DNA from: Methylomonas sp. LW13
GTDB lineage: Bacteria; Pseudomonadota; Gammaproteobacteria; Methylococcales; Methylomonadaceae
Reading direction: 5' to 3'
NCBI RefSeq assembly: GCF_016865255.1
Contig: NZ_CP033381.1
Coordinates: 4,774,001 to 4,838,000, forward strand
DNA length: 64,000 nt
In this document: in pieces, positions 18,796 to 28,006 of the stretch
Layout: each line of letters begins with the position of its first letter
Position numbering within the stretch: the stretch's first letter is position 1
The notes under the pieces: model-generated
Seen by the model: the letters and a program-made list of their open reading frames with translations, nothing else
Told to the model about the DNA's origin: nothing
The model's database searches: none
Program-made: the position numbers and the translations under genes

Positions 18796-18829
18796 TGTTA
18801 CTATCATTTTGAAATCAATGTTACTATCA
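18796..18829. promoter_or_regulatory. Direct-repeat operator and hxlR-type promoter
   Basis: TGTTACTATCA occurs twice, at 18796-18806 and 18819-18829, a centre spacing of 23 bases. A plus-strand promoter fits around it: -35 TTGAAA at 18809-18814 and -10 TAATAT at 18833-18838 (spacer 18). The second repeat lies in the spacer, so binding would block the regulator's own promoter. Confidence 0.55.
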
Positions 18830-18858
18830 ATTTAATATTAAGTCACTACTAAAAACGT

Positions 18859-19302
18859 ATGAACGATAAAAATATTTGTGCTGATCCTTGCCCTATCGCG
18901 CGCAGCCTGGCTTTTCTCGGCGACGCCTGGAGTCTATTGATTCTGCGGGACGCGCATTTTGGCCTGACGCGCTTCGACCAGTTTCGGAAAAGTCTTGGCA
19001 TCGCGCCGACGATGTTGACCCGGCGCTTGGCGACGCTGACAGAGGAAGGTATCTTGGAAAAGCGGCTTTACTCGGAGCGTCCGCCGCGCGAGGAGTATGT
19101 GTTGACGGCCGCCGGCCGCGATTTTCTGCCGGTGTTGATCATGATAGGTGCATGGGGTAGCCAACACCGTAGTGGCGGCAAACTGGTGTATATCGAGGAC
19201 GCCGAAACCGGGCAGGCAATTAAACCGGTGGCCATCGACGAGGTGACGGGTGCAAAGATCGGTTCACGACCGATTCGCTTTGTGTTGCCGGATGTGGGCT
19301 AA
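18859..19302 (+). CDS. HxlR-family transcriptional regulator
   Basis: 147 residues. Winged-helix HxlR domain at about 8-100: the DPCPIARSLAFLGDAWSLLILRDA segment carries the conserved Cys (residue 11) often used as an electrophile or redox sensor in this family, and FRKSLGIAPTMLTRRLATL is the recognition helix region. About 45 extra residues follow. Divergent from the SDR gene, so it probably represses that gene and itself through the shared direct repeats. Confidence 0.92.
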   Translation: MNDKNICADPCPIARSLAFLGDAWSLLILRDAHFGLTRFDQFRKSLGIAPTMLTRRLATLTEEGILEKRLYSERPPREEYVLTAAGRDFLPVLIMIGAWGSQHRSGGKLVYIEDAETGQAIKPVAIDEVTGAKIGSRPIRFVLPDVG

Positions 19303-19473
19303 TTTTTGGCCCATTTCTGCGTATAGACCAACCGCATGTCAAGAGCCGGATTCAGCCAAACACTGCATGGTACTATTCGATCACGACACCGTTTGTTTTA
19401 TAGAGGATGCAATGGCCAGCTATTTCTAAGGAGCATGTCGCCAGTGTTTACAGAGACATAAACAAAGTTCCGC

Positions 19474-20199
19474 ATGATTACGTTGTATCAATTTCCCAGA
19501 GCCTGGAACATCCCCAATCCAGGCCAGTTTTGCGTAAAGCTGGAAACCTATCTGCGCATGGCCGGCATCGAGTATCGGATCGCTGAAACCCTGCCGCTTT
19601 ATGCCCCATTGGGCAAACTACCTTTTATAGAAGACAACGGCCAAAAGCTTGCCGATAGCCGGATGATTATTCGCTATCTGCAACACCATTACGGCGACAG
19701 CCTGGATGAGCATCTATCGACCGAGCAAAAGGCCATAGCTCTGGCTTGGCAACGCTTATTGGAAGAACATTTGTATTGGGTGTGCATGTATAGCCGTTGG
19801 CAATACGGATCGGAAAATTGGCAAATCAATAAGCAGGCGATCTTTCAAGGGTTGTCGCAACCCATGGCGGATGTGGTGGCCGCACTCTATCGGCTGCGGA
19901 TTCGGGGGCAACTGCGCGGCCAGGGCATTGGCCGGCTAGCCGCCGCCGACATTTTCGAATTGGGCCGGCGCGATGTGGCGGCTATTTCCGCCGCGCTTCA
20001 AGGCAAGGCGTTTTTGTTGGGAGACCGGCCCAGCAGCGTCGATGCTTCGGCCTTTGGCTTATTGATCAATCTATTGGCCTGTCCAGTCAATTCGCCGGTT
20101 AAGGATTATGCCTTAACGCAATCCGTGTTAGTCGATTATTGTCGGCGCATCCAGGTCCGCTATTTTCCCGAGCTGGGCGAGCCGAAGTTTGGCGATTAA
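19474..20199 (+). CDS. Glutathione S-transferase-like protein (metaxin/Faxc type)
   Basis: 241 residues. N-terminal thioredoxin-like domain (ITLYQFPRAWNIPNPGQFCVKLETYLRMAG), with KLPFIEDNGQKLADSRMIIRYL carrying the cis-Pro and Ser of the glutathione site, then an all-helical C-terminal domain. The pattern resembles the bacterial relatives of metaxin and Faxc. Its stop overlaps tail-to-tail with the LysR gene stop (shared TTAA). Function unknown. Confidence 0.8.
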   Translation: MITLYQFPRAWNIPNPGQFCVKLETYLRMAGIEYRIAETLPLYAPLGKLPFIEDNGQKLADSRMIIRYLQHHYGDSLDEHLSTEQKAIALAWQRLLEEHLYWVCMYSRWQYGSENWQINKQAIFQGLSQPMADVVAALYRLRIRGQLRGQGIGRLAAADIFELGRRDVAAISAALQGKAFLLGDRPSSVDASAFGLLINLLACPVNSPVKDYALTQSVLVDYCRRIQVRYFPELGEPKFGD

Positions 20200-21116
20200 T
20201 GGTTCAGCGTAGCGCAAGCGGCGCGAATTTCATCACGTAGCCAGCGGTTGGCGACATCCTGGTCTTGCAGCGGATGCCAGACCATGACCGTGTCGTAATG
20301 CGGTAAATCCAGCGGCAAGGGCACCCATTGCAATGGCAAGTTCCGGACGAATTGCTCGGCCGTTCGTTTGGGAAAAGCCATGACCATGTCCGTTTGTGCC
20401 ACGATCAACGATGCGGACAGAAAATGCGACACGGTCAGCGCCACACGCCGCTCGCGACCGTGTTCCGCCAACCAGGCGTCTACTTGCCCCATACCGGCCC
20501 CGGTTCTGGATAGCAGAATATGCGGCAGGTCGATATAGTCTTCCAGCGTCAATGCCGCATTCACTCGCGGGTGGCCTATGCGGGCCACGCAGACCATGAA
20601 ATCGTCGAACAGGCGTTCACGAAGTAGATGCTTGGGCGGATTCAACATCACTTCAAAACCCAGTATCAGGTCTATCTCGCTTTGCTCCAAGGCATTAATA
20701 GGAAAGCGGCTGCTGGTACGTTTGAAATGAATATCTACGCCGGGCGCCTGGCGGGCGATGCGCGGCGCCAGTATCGGCAACAGCAAGGCTTCCACGTAAT
20801 CCGTTGCTGCAATGGTAAAAGCGCGCCGGCAGATGGCGGAATCGAACGGCGCCGGCGCGCGAATCAAGTTTTCCACCTCTTTAAGTACCGCCGCTACGGG
20901 AGCCACCAGGGACAAGGCGCGTAGCGTCGGTGTCATACCCTCCGGGGTTTTCACCAGCAACGGGTCTTCCAATTGTTGCCGCAAGCGTTGCAGCACGTGG
21001 CTCATTGCCGATTGGCTAATGAACATTTTTTCCGCCGCCCTCGATACATTGCGTTCCTTCATCAGCAGATCGAAGGCGATCAATAGATTCAAATCAAACG
21101 TTCTTAAGTCGGCCAT
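20196..21116 (-). CDS. LysR-family transcriptional regulator
   Basis: 306 residues, the standard LysR length. N-terminal winged helix-turn-helix at about 5-65 (LLIAFDLLMKERNVSRAAEKMFISQSAMSHVLQRLR), linker helix, then a periplasmic-binding-protein-like effector domain from about 93. The N-terminus resembles the NodD/PBP2 group. Target genes are unclear: the nearest divergent gene is the tautomerase, 301 bases away. Confidence 0.92.
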   Translation of the reverse strand: MADLRTFDLNLLIAFDLLMKERNVSRAAEKMFISQSAMSHVLQRLRQQLEDPLLVKTPEGMTPTLRALSLVAPVAAVLKEVENLIRAPAPFDSAICRRAFTIAATDYVEALLLPILAPRIARQAPGVDIHFKRTSSRFPINALEQSEIDLILGFEVMLNPPKHLLRERLFDDFMVCVARIGHPRVNAALTLEDYIDLPHILLSRTGAGMGQVDAWLAEHGRERRVALTVSHFLSASLIVAQTDMVMAFPKRTAEQFVRNLPLQWVPLPLDLPHYDTVMVWHPLQDQDVANRWLRDEIRAACATLNH

Positions 21117-21417
21117 GGCTGGGTTTCCGGAATGTAAACGCAGGCTATGTTACCGAAAATGCCTGGGGCGTTTGGCATCAATTATTTTCATAGGCGCATG
21201 AATACAAAGCATTTTACCGTTTGCCTCCTCAGGCATAGATTTACCGCCGACGCAGCCGCCGGCGCTTAGATCCCCCCAAGGAATTTGCAAGTCAACGCGG
21301 TGGCGTCGCCTCACTCTCAATCGTGCATCAAGCCTCAGTTTTTGGCGGGATGCTGATTAAGAACAACAAGGCGGTCAGTGGATCACCAAAACTTACTCAA
21401 TTATCAGGAGAATCATC
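21117..21417. other. Intergenic region without a recognised feature
   Basis: 301 bases between the divergent LysR gene and tautomerase gene. A short GC-rich stretch near 21243-21266 is the only notable composition change. I see no ORF with support, RNA gene or clear terminator; it probably holds the two promoters. Confidence 0.5.
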
Positions 21418-21897
21418 ATGCCTTTGTGGAAAGTCTACCATCCCAGCGGAGCCTTCAGCGCAGAAGACAAACAGGAACTGGCTGAACAAATCACCAGCGT
21501 CTATGCGGCGGTGCCAATCCCAAGATTTTACGCCGTCGTTATTTTCGAAGAAGTGGTTAAAGGCAATTGTTTTGTCGGTGGCGTGCGGAATGACAAGTTT
21601 ATTCGCTTTAAGGTTGACCAAATCGCCCGGACATTGCCGGGGCCAATCATACGAGAATGGTGGATGCGAACGCTTGACGACGTGATTGCGCCTTTTGTCA
21701 AAGAGCGTGGTTTCGATTGGGAGATTTCAATTGACGAAACTCCGTTCGATCTTTGGTCGCTGCAGGGCGAATTGCCGCCGCCTTTCGAGTCGATAGCGGA
21801 AAAACGCTGGGTCGAGGAAAACAAGGCTAGCCCTTACACATACCCAGAAAAACTCCCCGCAGGCCACTTTTTACTGACCCCTGGCGTAACGGGTTGA
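21418..21897 (+). CDS. Tautomerase-superfamily protein (cis-CaaD-like)
   Basis: 159 residues. It begins MPLWKVYHP: after Met removal Pro becomes the N-terminal catalytic base of the tautomerase superfamily. Length and the later FYAVVIFEEV, VGGVRND and REWWMRTLDDVIAPF segments fit the single-chain cis-CaaD/putative oxalocrotonate tautomerase group seen mainly in fungi and some bacteria. An AGGAG site precedes the ATG. Stands alone; substrate unknown. Confidence 0.78.
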   Translation: MPLWKVYHPSGAFSAEDKQELAEQITSVYAAVPIPRFYAVVIFEEVVKGNCFVGGVRNDKFIRFKVDQIARTLPGPIIREWWMRTLDDVIAPFVKERGFDWEISIDETPFDLWSLQGELPPPFESIAEKRWVEENKASPYTYPEKLPAGHFLLTPGVTG

Positions 21898-22071
21898 TTG
21901 ACTATTCACCCGGCCCTAATTATCACGGGTATTCCGTTCGGGCTGAGCGGAAGCCCTGGCTGGATTGCCTCTCGACAGTGCAAACAGGATTTAAGGGCCG
22001 GGTTAATAATGCCGAAGTCGTCTGAGACGCTTAGACTTATATAGCGGCTGAACAGACAACCCACCGGGCAT

Positions 22072-23403
22072 TTACTCGCCCGCAATCGCCATCTGTTCCA
22101 GCAAAATCGAGCCCACCCGGATATTGCCGCGCAAATCCACATCGTTGCCGATGGCGACGATGTTGCGCAGCATGGACTTTAAATTTCCGGCAATCGTGAT
22201 TTCCTGTACCGGGTATTGAATAACGCCGTTTTCCACCCAAAACCCCGAGGCGCCGCGCGAATAGTCGCCGGTCACCCGGTTCACGCCCTGCCCCATCAAT
22301 TCGGTGACCAGCAAACCGGTATCCAGCAATTTCAGCATGCCGGCAAAATCGTTGCTGCCGGGTTCGACGGTCAAGTTGTGCACGCCGCCGGCATTGCCGG
22401 TGGTTTGCATGCCCAACTTGCGGGCCGAGTAGGTGCTGAGCACGTACGATCTTAAAATACCGTCGCTGACAATATCCCTGGCCTTAGTCGCGACACCTTC
22501 CGAGTCGTAACTGGCGCTGCCCAGCGCGCCGCGCAGGAAGGGTTGCTCATGAATGCGCACGAAATCCGGCAAAATTTGCGTATCCAGCGTATCCAGCAAA
22601 AACGAAGATTTGCGATATAAACTGCCGCCGCTGATCGCACCGATCAACGCCCCGATCAAACCGGACGCCATTTCCGATGCAAACAATACCGGACACTGCC
22701 TCGTACTCAGACTACGGGCGTTCAAGCGAGCTATGGTGCGTTGCGCGGTTTTTTCGCCGACTTGTCTAGCCGATTCCAGAGCTGCCGCATCACGCGCCAC
22801 GCTGTACCAATAATCGCGCTGCATCGCGTCGCCGCTGCCGGCCAGCACCGAGCAACTTAGAGAATGCCGGCTGGATTGGTAACCTTGCAAAAAGCCCAGC
22901 GAATTACCGAATACCCGCGTGCCTTGATGCGTATTCACCGACGCGCCTTCGGAATTGCTAATCGCTTTATCGTAGCCGCGGGCGATGTTTTCGCATTCGA
23001 TGGCGATATTGATGGCTTGCTCGGCGTTAATATCCCAGGGGTGGTTCAGCTCCAGATCCGGAAACTCGGTTGCCAATAACTCGGCATCCGGCAAGCCGGA
23101 ATAGGCATCGTCGCTGGCGTAACGGGCGATACTACAGGCTGCCTTGACGGTTTCTTTTAGCGAATCACTGGAAATATCGTTGGTACTGGCCGAACCCTTT
23201 TTCTGGCCGAAATAAACGGTAACCCCGATGCCTTGATCGCAGTGATACTCGACGGTTTCCACTTCCCCTAGCCGCGCCGACACCGACAGCCCGTTGTCTA
23301 CGCTGAACGCCGCTTCGGCGCCACTGGCGCCTTGTTGTTTGGCTTCGTCCAATAACTGTTGAACGACATTTTTTAAGCGATTAATTTCTTCCTGATTTTG
23401 CAC
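22072..23403 (-). CDS. pmbA: Metalloprotease subunit PmbA/TldE
   Basis: 443 residues, the usual PmbA length. With TldD it forms the heterodimeric protease that trims peptides such as microcins and degrades CcdA-like antitoxins. PmbA lacks the HExxxH motif, as here. Family segments: LSVSARLGEVETVEY, SNSEGASVNTHQGTRVFGN, and the C-terminal GNAGGVHNLTVEPG and DYSRGASGFWVENG. Start codon appears to be GTG at 23403. Lies 57 bases downstream of tldD in the same direction. Confidence 0.93.
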   Translation of the reverse strand: MQNQEEINRLKNVVQQLLDEAKQQGASGAEAAFSVDNGLSVSARLGEVETVEYHCDQGIGVTVYFGQKKGSASTNDISSDSLKETVKAACSIARYASDDAYSGLPDAELLATEFPDLELNHPWDINAEQAINIAIECENIARGYDKAISNSEGASVNTHQGTRVFGNSLGFLQGYQSSRHSLSCSVLAGSGDAMQRDYWYSVARDAAALESARQVGEKTAQRTIARLNARSLSTRQCPVLFASEMASGLIGALIGAISGGSLYRKSSFLLDTLDTQILPDFVRIHEQPFLRGALGSASYDSEGVATKARDIVSDGILRSYVLSTYSARKLGMQTTGNAGGVHNLTVEPGSNDFAGMLKLLDTGLLVTELMGQGVNRVTGDYSRGASGFWVENGVIQYPVQEITIAGNLKSMLRNIVAIGNDVDLRGNIRVGSILLEQMAIAGE

Positions 23404-23460
23404 GGTAAGTCTCTTAGAATTCGATTGCAGGTGTGGGCCGAGGCCGAGCGGCCCGAGGCA

Positions 23461-24900
23461 TTAAACGCTGGTGCCGCCGACGGTTAGACCATCGATTTTC
23501 AAGGTGGGCTGACCGACGCCGACCGGTACGCTTTGCCCATCCTTGCCGCAAGTGCCTACGCCGCTATCCAGGGCCATGTCGTTGCCGACCATGGATACTT
23601 TGGTCAACACATCCGGACCATTACCAATTAGCGTGGCGCCTTTCACGGGGCGGGTAATTTTGCCGTCTTCGATCAAGTAGGCTTCGCTGGTGGAAAACAC
23701 GAATTTGCCGGAGGTAATATCCACCTGCCCGCCGCCAAAGTTACGGGCGTACAAGCCTTTCTTAACGGAACGGATAATTTCTTCCGGATCGCTCTGCCCC
23801 GGCAGCATGTAGGTATTGGTCATGCGCGGCATCGGCAAGTGCGCATACGATTCCCGGCGGCCGTTGCCGGTGGGTTTTACGCCCATCAAGCGCGCATTGA
23901 GTTTGTCTTGCATATAGCCCTTTAAAATGCCTTTTTCGATGAGTACGGTATTTTCGGTGGGCGTGCCTTCGTCGTCGATATTCAAGGAGCCGCGCCGCCC
24001 AACCAGTGTACCGTCGTCGACCACGGTGCATAAATCCGACGCCACCCGTTCGCCGACTCGGCCGCTAAATGCTGAAGTACCTTTGCGGTTGAAGTCGCCT
24101 TCCAAACCGTGGCCGATGGCCTCGTGCAACAAAATCCCCGGCCAGCCCGGCCCCAACACCACGGTCATATTGCCGGCCGGTGCTTCCTGGGCCTGCAAAT
24201 TAACCTGGGCCAAACGCACCGCTTCGCGGCCGTATTCGAAAGCCCGGTCATTTTCCAGAAAAAAGCTGTAATCGCTGCGCCCGCCGCCGCCCATGCCGCC
24301 CTGCTCGCGGCGACCGTTTTCGACCATAATCACCGTCACGTTCATCCGCACCAAGGGCCGCACATCGGCCGCCAACGAGCCATCCTGATTGGCAATCAGC
24401 ACGCTGTCATAAGCGGCAATCAAACTGACCATCACCTCTTCGATGCGGCTGTCCAGTTTACGGGTTTCGCTATCGACACGTTTTAGTAAGTCGATTTTTG
24501 CCTGATCGTCCAGAGACTTTAACGGATTAACCGGTTGGTATAACTGCGGCCAACTCTTGGCGACTTCGATCTGGCGCCGCGCCTGCTGACCGTGTCTGAC
24601 AATGGCTTTGACGTTATTGGCGGCCTCCAGCAGAATCGGCAATTCGATGCGGTCGCTGTAAGCAAAGCCGGTCTTATCGCCGCTCACCACGCGCACTCCG
24701 GCGCCGTGTTCTATGGAATGACTACCTTCCTTGATAATGCCGCCCTCCATGGACCAGGACTCGAAATGACTGGACTGAAAATAAATATCGGCCGCGTCGA
24801 CCGGCGCACTGAGCAGCGCCGCCATCACTCGGTCTACGTCCTGGGTTTGCAGGCCGTTGCCGGCCAGAATGGATTGGGTAACTTGTTCTAGTAATGGCAT
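23461..24900 (-). CDS. tldD: Metalloprotease TldD
   Basis: 479 residues. The zinc motif [11 protein letters not shown] (HExxxH) marks the catalytic subunit of the TldD/TldE protease. Other family signatures: [39 protein letters not shown] and [14 protein letters not shown]. Upstream of pmbA, whereas in many bacteria the two genes are unlinked. Confidence 0.95.
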   Translation of the reverse strand: MPLLEQVTQSILAGNGLQTQDVDRVMAALLSAPVDAADIYFQSSHFESWSMEGGIIKEGSHSIEHGAGVRVVSGDKTGFAYSDRIELPILLEAANNVKAIVRHGQQARRQIEVAKSWPQLYQPVNPLKSLDDQAKIDLLKRVDSETRKLDSRIEEVMVSLIAAYDSVLIANQDGSLAADVRPLVRMNVTVIMVENGRREQGGMGGGGRSDYSFFLENDRAFEYGREAVRLAQVNLQAQEAPAGNMTVVLGPGWPGILLHEAIGHGLEGDFNRKGTSAFSGRVGERVASDLCTVVDDGTLVGRRGSLNIDDEGTPTENTVLIEKGILKGYMQDKLNARLMGVKPTGNGRRESYAHLPMPRMTNTYMLPGQSDPEEIIRSVKKGLYARNFGGGQVDITSGKFVFSTSEAYLIEDGKITRPVKGATLIGNGPDVLTKVSMVGNDMALDSGVGTCGKDGQSVPVGVGQPTLKIDGLTVGGTSV

Positions 24901-24943
24901 AAGAAAATTAAAAATAAAACGGTTTCGTCAACGGTGCACGCCA

Positions 24944-25408
24944 TCACATCACGAAAAATGACGCGATATAAGCAACAGCCACGGCAGTAAAAGCGATAGT
25001 CACCTTGTCCCTTATCGTCAGCGACAGCCAATACAACTCTAATTCGGTCTTCCGCCGTACCCAGGTATTCAAAAGCATTTGCTTAAAAGAGGCCCAAAGC
25101 CGGGGAACTAATTTCGAGAGTCGATAAAAACCGAACCACGCAATGGTGACCAAAATATAAAACGTTACCACCTGGCTACCGTGGCGGTCGGACTCGAATA
25201 GATACTCGATGATTTCACCAACATCCAAAACGTGGAATACCAATTCGACGGCTTCTTCAATACCTAATTCGACATACTCGAAGGCCACATGAAATCCTTC
25301 GAACACCAGATGCATCAATTCACCCAGCAGCTCCAACGTCACATCGTACATGACGATAGCAAGTACCACAAAACCGACGATGATCAAGTCGAGATTCTTT
25401 CTAATCAT
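24944..25408 (-). CDS. Small membrane protein of unknown function
   Basis: 154 residues from the ATG at 25408, which has AAGGA upstream; the longer frame to 25504 overlaps rlmJ and is unlikely. Hydrophobic segments at about 7-27, 82-102 and 132-152. Between the first two is a glutamate-rich amphipathic stretch (ELLGELMHLVFEGFHVAFEYVELGIEEAVEL), helical with acidic and aromatic residues alternating. I recognise no family. It begins 2 bases after the rlmJ stop, so is probably co-transcribed with it. Confidence 0.7.
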   Translation of the reverse strand: MIRKNLDLIIVGFVVLAIVMYDVTLELLGELMHLVFEGFHVAFEYVELGIEEAVELVFHVLDVGEIIEYLFESDRHGSQVVTFYILVTIAWFGFYRLSKLVPRLWASFKQMLLNTWVRRKTELELYWLSLTIRDKVTIAFTAVAVAYIASFFVM

Positions 25409-25410
25409 GG

Positions 25411-26277
25411 CTAATTCCTTACCGCGCTCGCCACTGTCGCTTCGGGCACCTGCCACTCTACCCGCCAATGCCCCCGGCCATCCGCCAACGCTTGATTCAA
25501 GCAAGGCAACAAGGCTTCGGCTTGACTATCCAGTTGCCACGGCGGATTGATGAATAACATGCCGGAACCGGTCATGCCGCGCCCCGGCCCGTCATCGGCT
25601 ATACAATGCTCGATGCGCAGTTGGCGAGGAATACCGCTTTGCTCTAGTTGCCGCATGAAGTTTTCAGTGGCCGCGCGGTCGATGACCGGATACCACAGCG
25701 CATAAACACCGGTAGCGAAGTGTTTATATGCGGTCGCCAGCGCGGCAACGATTTTTTTGTATTCGTCGCGCATTTCGTAACTGGGATCGATCAGAATCAA
25801 GCCGCGCTTTTGGATGGGTGGTAATTTTTTGCTCAAGGTTTGCAAGCCGTCTTCCTTGGAGACGCTGACCTGCTTGTCGCCGGCGAACAATTGTTGAAGG
25901 GCTTCGACATCGCTGCTATGCAATTCGGACAATACCAAGCGGTCTTGTTGCCTGACCAAACGCTTGACCAATTGCGGTGAGCCGGGGTAACGCACCAGTT
26001 GCCGTCCGGTGTTTTCCGCACGTACCGCGGATAGATAATCTTTTAATTCCGGCGGCGTGTCCTGGCTGTCCCAAAGTTTGGCGATGCCTTGCTGGTATTC
26101 GCCGGTTTTTTGGGCAAACTCGGATTTAAAAGAATATTTACCGGCTCCGGCGTGGGTATCGATGTAAACAAACGGTTTGTCTTTCTGTTTCAAAGCGTTG
26201 ATCGCCAGCGTCAGCAGACTGTGCTTTAAAACATCGGCAAAATTGCCGGCGTGGAAGCCGTGGCGGTAACTAAGCAT
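25411..26277 (-). CDS. rlmJ: 23S rRNA (adenine-2030-N6)-methyltransferase
   Basis: 288 residues from the ATG at 26277 (MLSYRHGFHAGNFADVLKH), which matches E. coli RlmJ's start; a GTG 9 bases upstream is also open. SAM-binding YIDTHAGAGKY near 40-50 and the catalytic DPSYE (DPPY type) near 167-171 are present. It methylates A2030 in 23S rRNA. Confidence 0.94.
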   Translation of the reverse strand: MLSYRHGFHAGNFADVLKHSLLTLAINALKQKDKPFVYIDTHAGAGKYSFKSEFAQKTGEYQQGIAKLWDSQDTPPELKDYLSAVRAENTGRQLVRYPGSPQLVKRLVRQQDRLVLSELHSSDVEALQQLFAGDKQVSVSKEDGLQTLSKKLPPIQKRGLILIDPSYEMRDEYKKIVAALATAYKHFATGVYALWYPVIDRAATENFMRQLEQSGIPRQLRIEHCIADDGPGRGMTGSGMLFINPPWQLDSQAEALLPCLNQALADGRGHWRVEWQVPEATVASAVRN

Positions 26278-26318
26278 GCTGTTCACCCATTATTATTGTT
26301 ATTCCATTCCGTTCAATT

Positions 26319-26669
26319 TCAGCTTAATTTGGCTCTGAACATAAAAAACACCGCACCCAGCAAACATAGCCCGGCCCAGAGATAATCCAGTTTCAACGGT
26401 TCTTTCATGTAATACACCGAGAACGGTACAAAGACGCTCAGCGCTATCACTTCCTGCATAATTTTCAGTTGGGCAACACTGCACTGGGTGTAACCAATGC
26501 GATTGGCGGGCACTTGTAACAGATATTCGAATAGGGCGATGCCCCAACTGACGAATGCGGCCAGCAACCACGGTTTGTTATTCAATTCCTTTAGATGTGC
26601 GTACCAGGCAAAGGTCATAAAGACGTTGCTGCAAATCAATAAGCCGGCGGAGACCAGGATGGCATTCAT
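26319..26669 (-). CDS. DUF486 small membrane protein (DMT-like)
   Basis: 116 residues, four predicted helices, strongly matching the DUF486 family: LLICSNVFMTFAWYAHL, FVSWGIALFEYLLQVPANRIGY and the last helix AGLCLLGAVFFMF. The family resembles half-size drug/metabolite transporters; function unknown. The start at 26669 overlaps cca by 4 bases (ATGA). The longer open frame from 26891 runs inside cca and is rejected. Confidence 0.88.
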   Translation of the reverse strand: MNAILVSAGLLICSNVFMTFAWYAHLKELNNKPWLLAAFVSWGIALFEYLLQVPANRIGYTQCSVAQLKIMQEVIALSVFVPFSVYYMKEPLKLDYLWAGLCLLGAVFFMFRAKLS

Positions 26670-27913
26670 GCTGATTCGATTGTTAGTTGCTGATAGCGTT
26701 GTTTGTAATCGTTGATGGCCTGAGTCCGCAATTTGCGGATGGCGAGTCCAATCTGTTCGCCTTGCAAGCCTTTCAGCAAAGCCGCCGAGGTATCGACAGC
26801 CGTGGCCGCCAGTGCCGCCGAGCGAATGTAGTCGGCTTGCGGGTAGGGCCGGTCTTCGAATCCGGTCCGGCCGCGCGCGTCGGCTTCGCACGCCTGGAGA
26901 AATTCAGCCAAATGGCTATCGGGCTTGAATGCGCCCAGGGTTTGCAACATATCGGTCAAGGTATCCGCCCGCAATTCCAAAGCCCGGTGGCAATGGGTGT
27001 GGTATTGCATGACCTGCGCACACAGCGATTTAAAATGATTCGGCACCCGCAATCTTTGGCACAGTTTGGCAAGCACCGGCAAACCTTTTTGCTCATGCCC
27101 ATGATGGCTGGGCCAATGCTGGCTGGGGGTCAAGGCCTTACCTAGATCATGTAACAAGGCCGCCAGGCGTACCTCTGGCTTTTCGGAAAGCCGCGCCGCC
27201 TGCTCCAGCACCATCAAGGCATGCACGCCGGTATCGATTTCCGGATGATATTTCTCCGGTTGCGGTACGCCGAATAAAGCGTCGAGCTCGGGAAAAACCA
27301 CTCGCAAAGCGCCACAGTCTTTCAATACCTGGAAAAACGCCGCCGGCGTTCGCTCCAATAAGGCTTTGTGCAATTCGGCCCACACCCGCTCGGCAACCAG
27401 AAAATCCGCTTCGCCGGCCACTACCATCTTGCGCATCAATTCCAGCGTTTCCTCGGCGACAATAAAGCCCAAATGGGCATAACGGGCAGCGAAACGGGCC
27501 ACACGCAAGATCCGCACCGGGTCTTCACTAAAAGCGGGTGACACATGGCGCAAGATGCGGTTTTCCAAATCGCGCCGTCCATGAAACGGATCAATCAATT
27601 CGCCGTCATCCGTCATTGCCATTGCATTGACGGTTAAATCCCGTCGCAATAAATCCTCTTCCAGCGTCACATCCGGTGACGCATGCACCGCAAATCCCTT
27701 GTAACCCGGAGCCGTTTTACGCTCGGTACGCGCCAAGGCATATTCTTCGTGATCGATAGGATGCAAAAATACCGGAAAGTCTTTGCCCACCGGCCGAAAA
27801 CCGGCGGCCAGCATACTGTCCGCAGTCTCACCTACCACCAGCCAGTCACGCTCCTTAACCGGAAAATCCAGCAAACGGTCGCGAACTGCGCCGCCGACCA
27901 GATACGTTTTCAT
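26666..27913 (-). CDS. cca: CCA tRNA nucleotidyltransferase (multifunctional)
   Basis: 415 residues, same plan as E. coli Cca. Adds CCA to tRNA 3' ends without a template. Class II head motif GGAVRD at 7-12 followed by an ERD metal motif (E. coli has DRD), RRDLTVNAMA, EDPVRILRVARFAARY for nucleotide specificity, and an HD phosphohydrolase domain (HALMVLEQ...LLHDLGKALT, HHGHE) present only in the gammaproteobacterial type. Confidence 0.95.
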   Translation of the reverse strand: MKTYLVGGAVRDRLLDFPVKERDWLVVGETADSMLAAGFRPVGKDFPVFLHPIDHEEYALARTERKTAPGYKGFAVHASPDVTLEEDLLRRDLTVNAMAMTDDGELIDPFHGRRDLENRILRHVSPAFSEDPVRILRVARFAARYAHLGFIVAEETLELMRKMVVAGEADFLVAERVWAELHKALLERTPAAFFQVLKDCGALRVVFPELDALFGVPQPEKYHPEIDTGVHALMVLEQAARLSEKPEVRLAALLHDLGKALTPSQHWPSHHGHEQKGLPVLAKLCQRLRVPNHFKSLCAQVMQYHTHCHRALELRADTLTDMLQTLGAFKPDSHLAEFLQACEADARGRTGFEDRPYPQADYIRSAALAATAVDTSAALLKGLQGEQIGLAIRKLRTQAINDYKQRYQQLTIESA

Positions 27914-28006
27914 GCCTTAGCCACTCGCCTACTTAATGGATCAAAAGACACAGTATAAATGAGTCGCTATCATAGTGCTTTGCTTATTCCCCAGCCATTA
28001 ATCATC

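Noticed and set aside
25411-25504. Upstream extension of the small membrane protein to 25504
   Set aside because: It would overlap rlmJ; the ATG at 25408 has a good ribosome site.
26670-26891. Extension of the DUF486 gene into cca
   Set aside because: The added 74 residues are Arg-rich, unlike the family; the 4-base overlap start is better.
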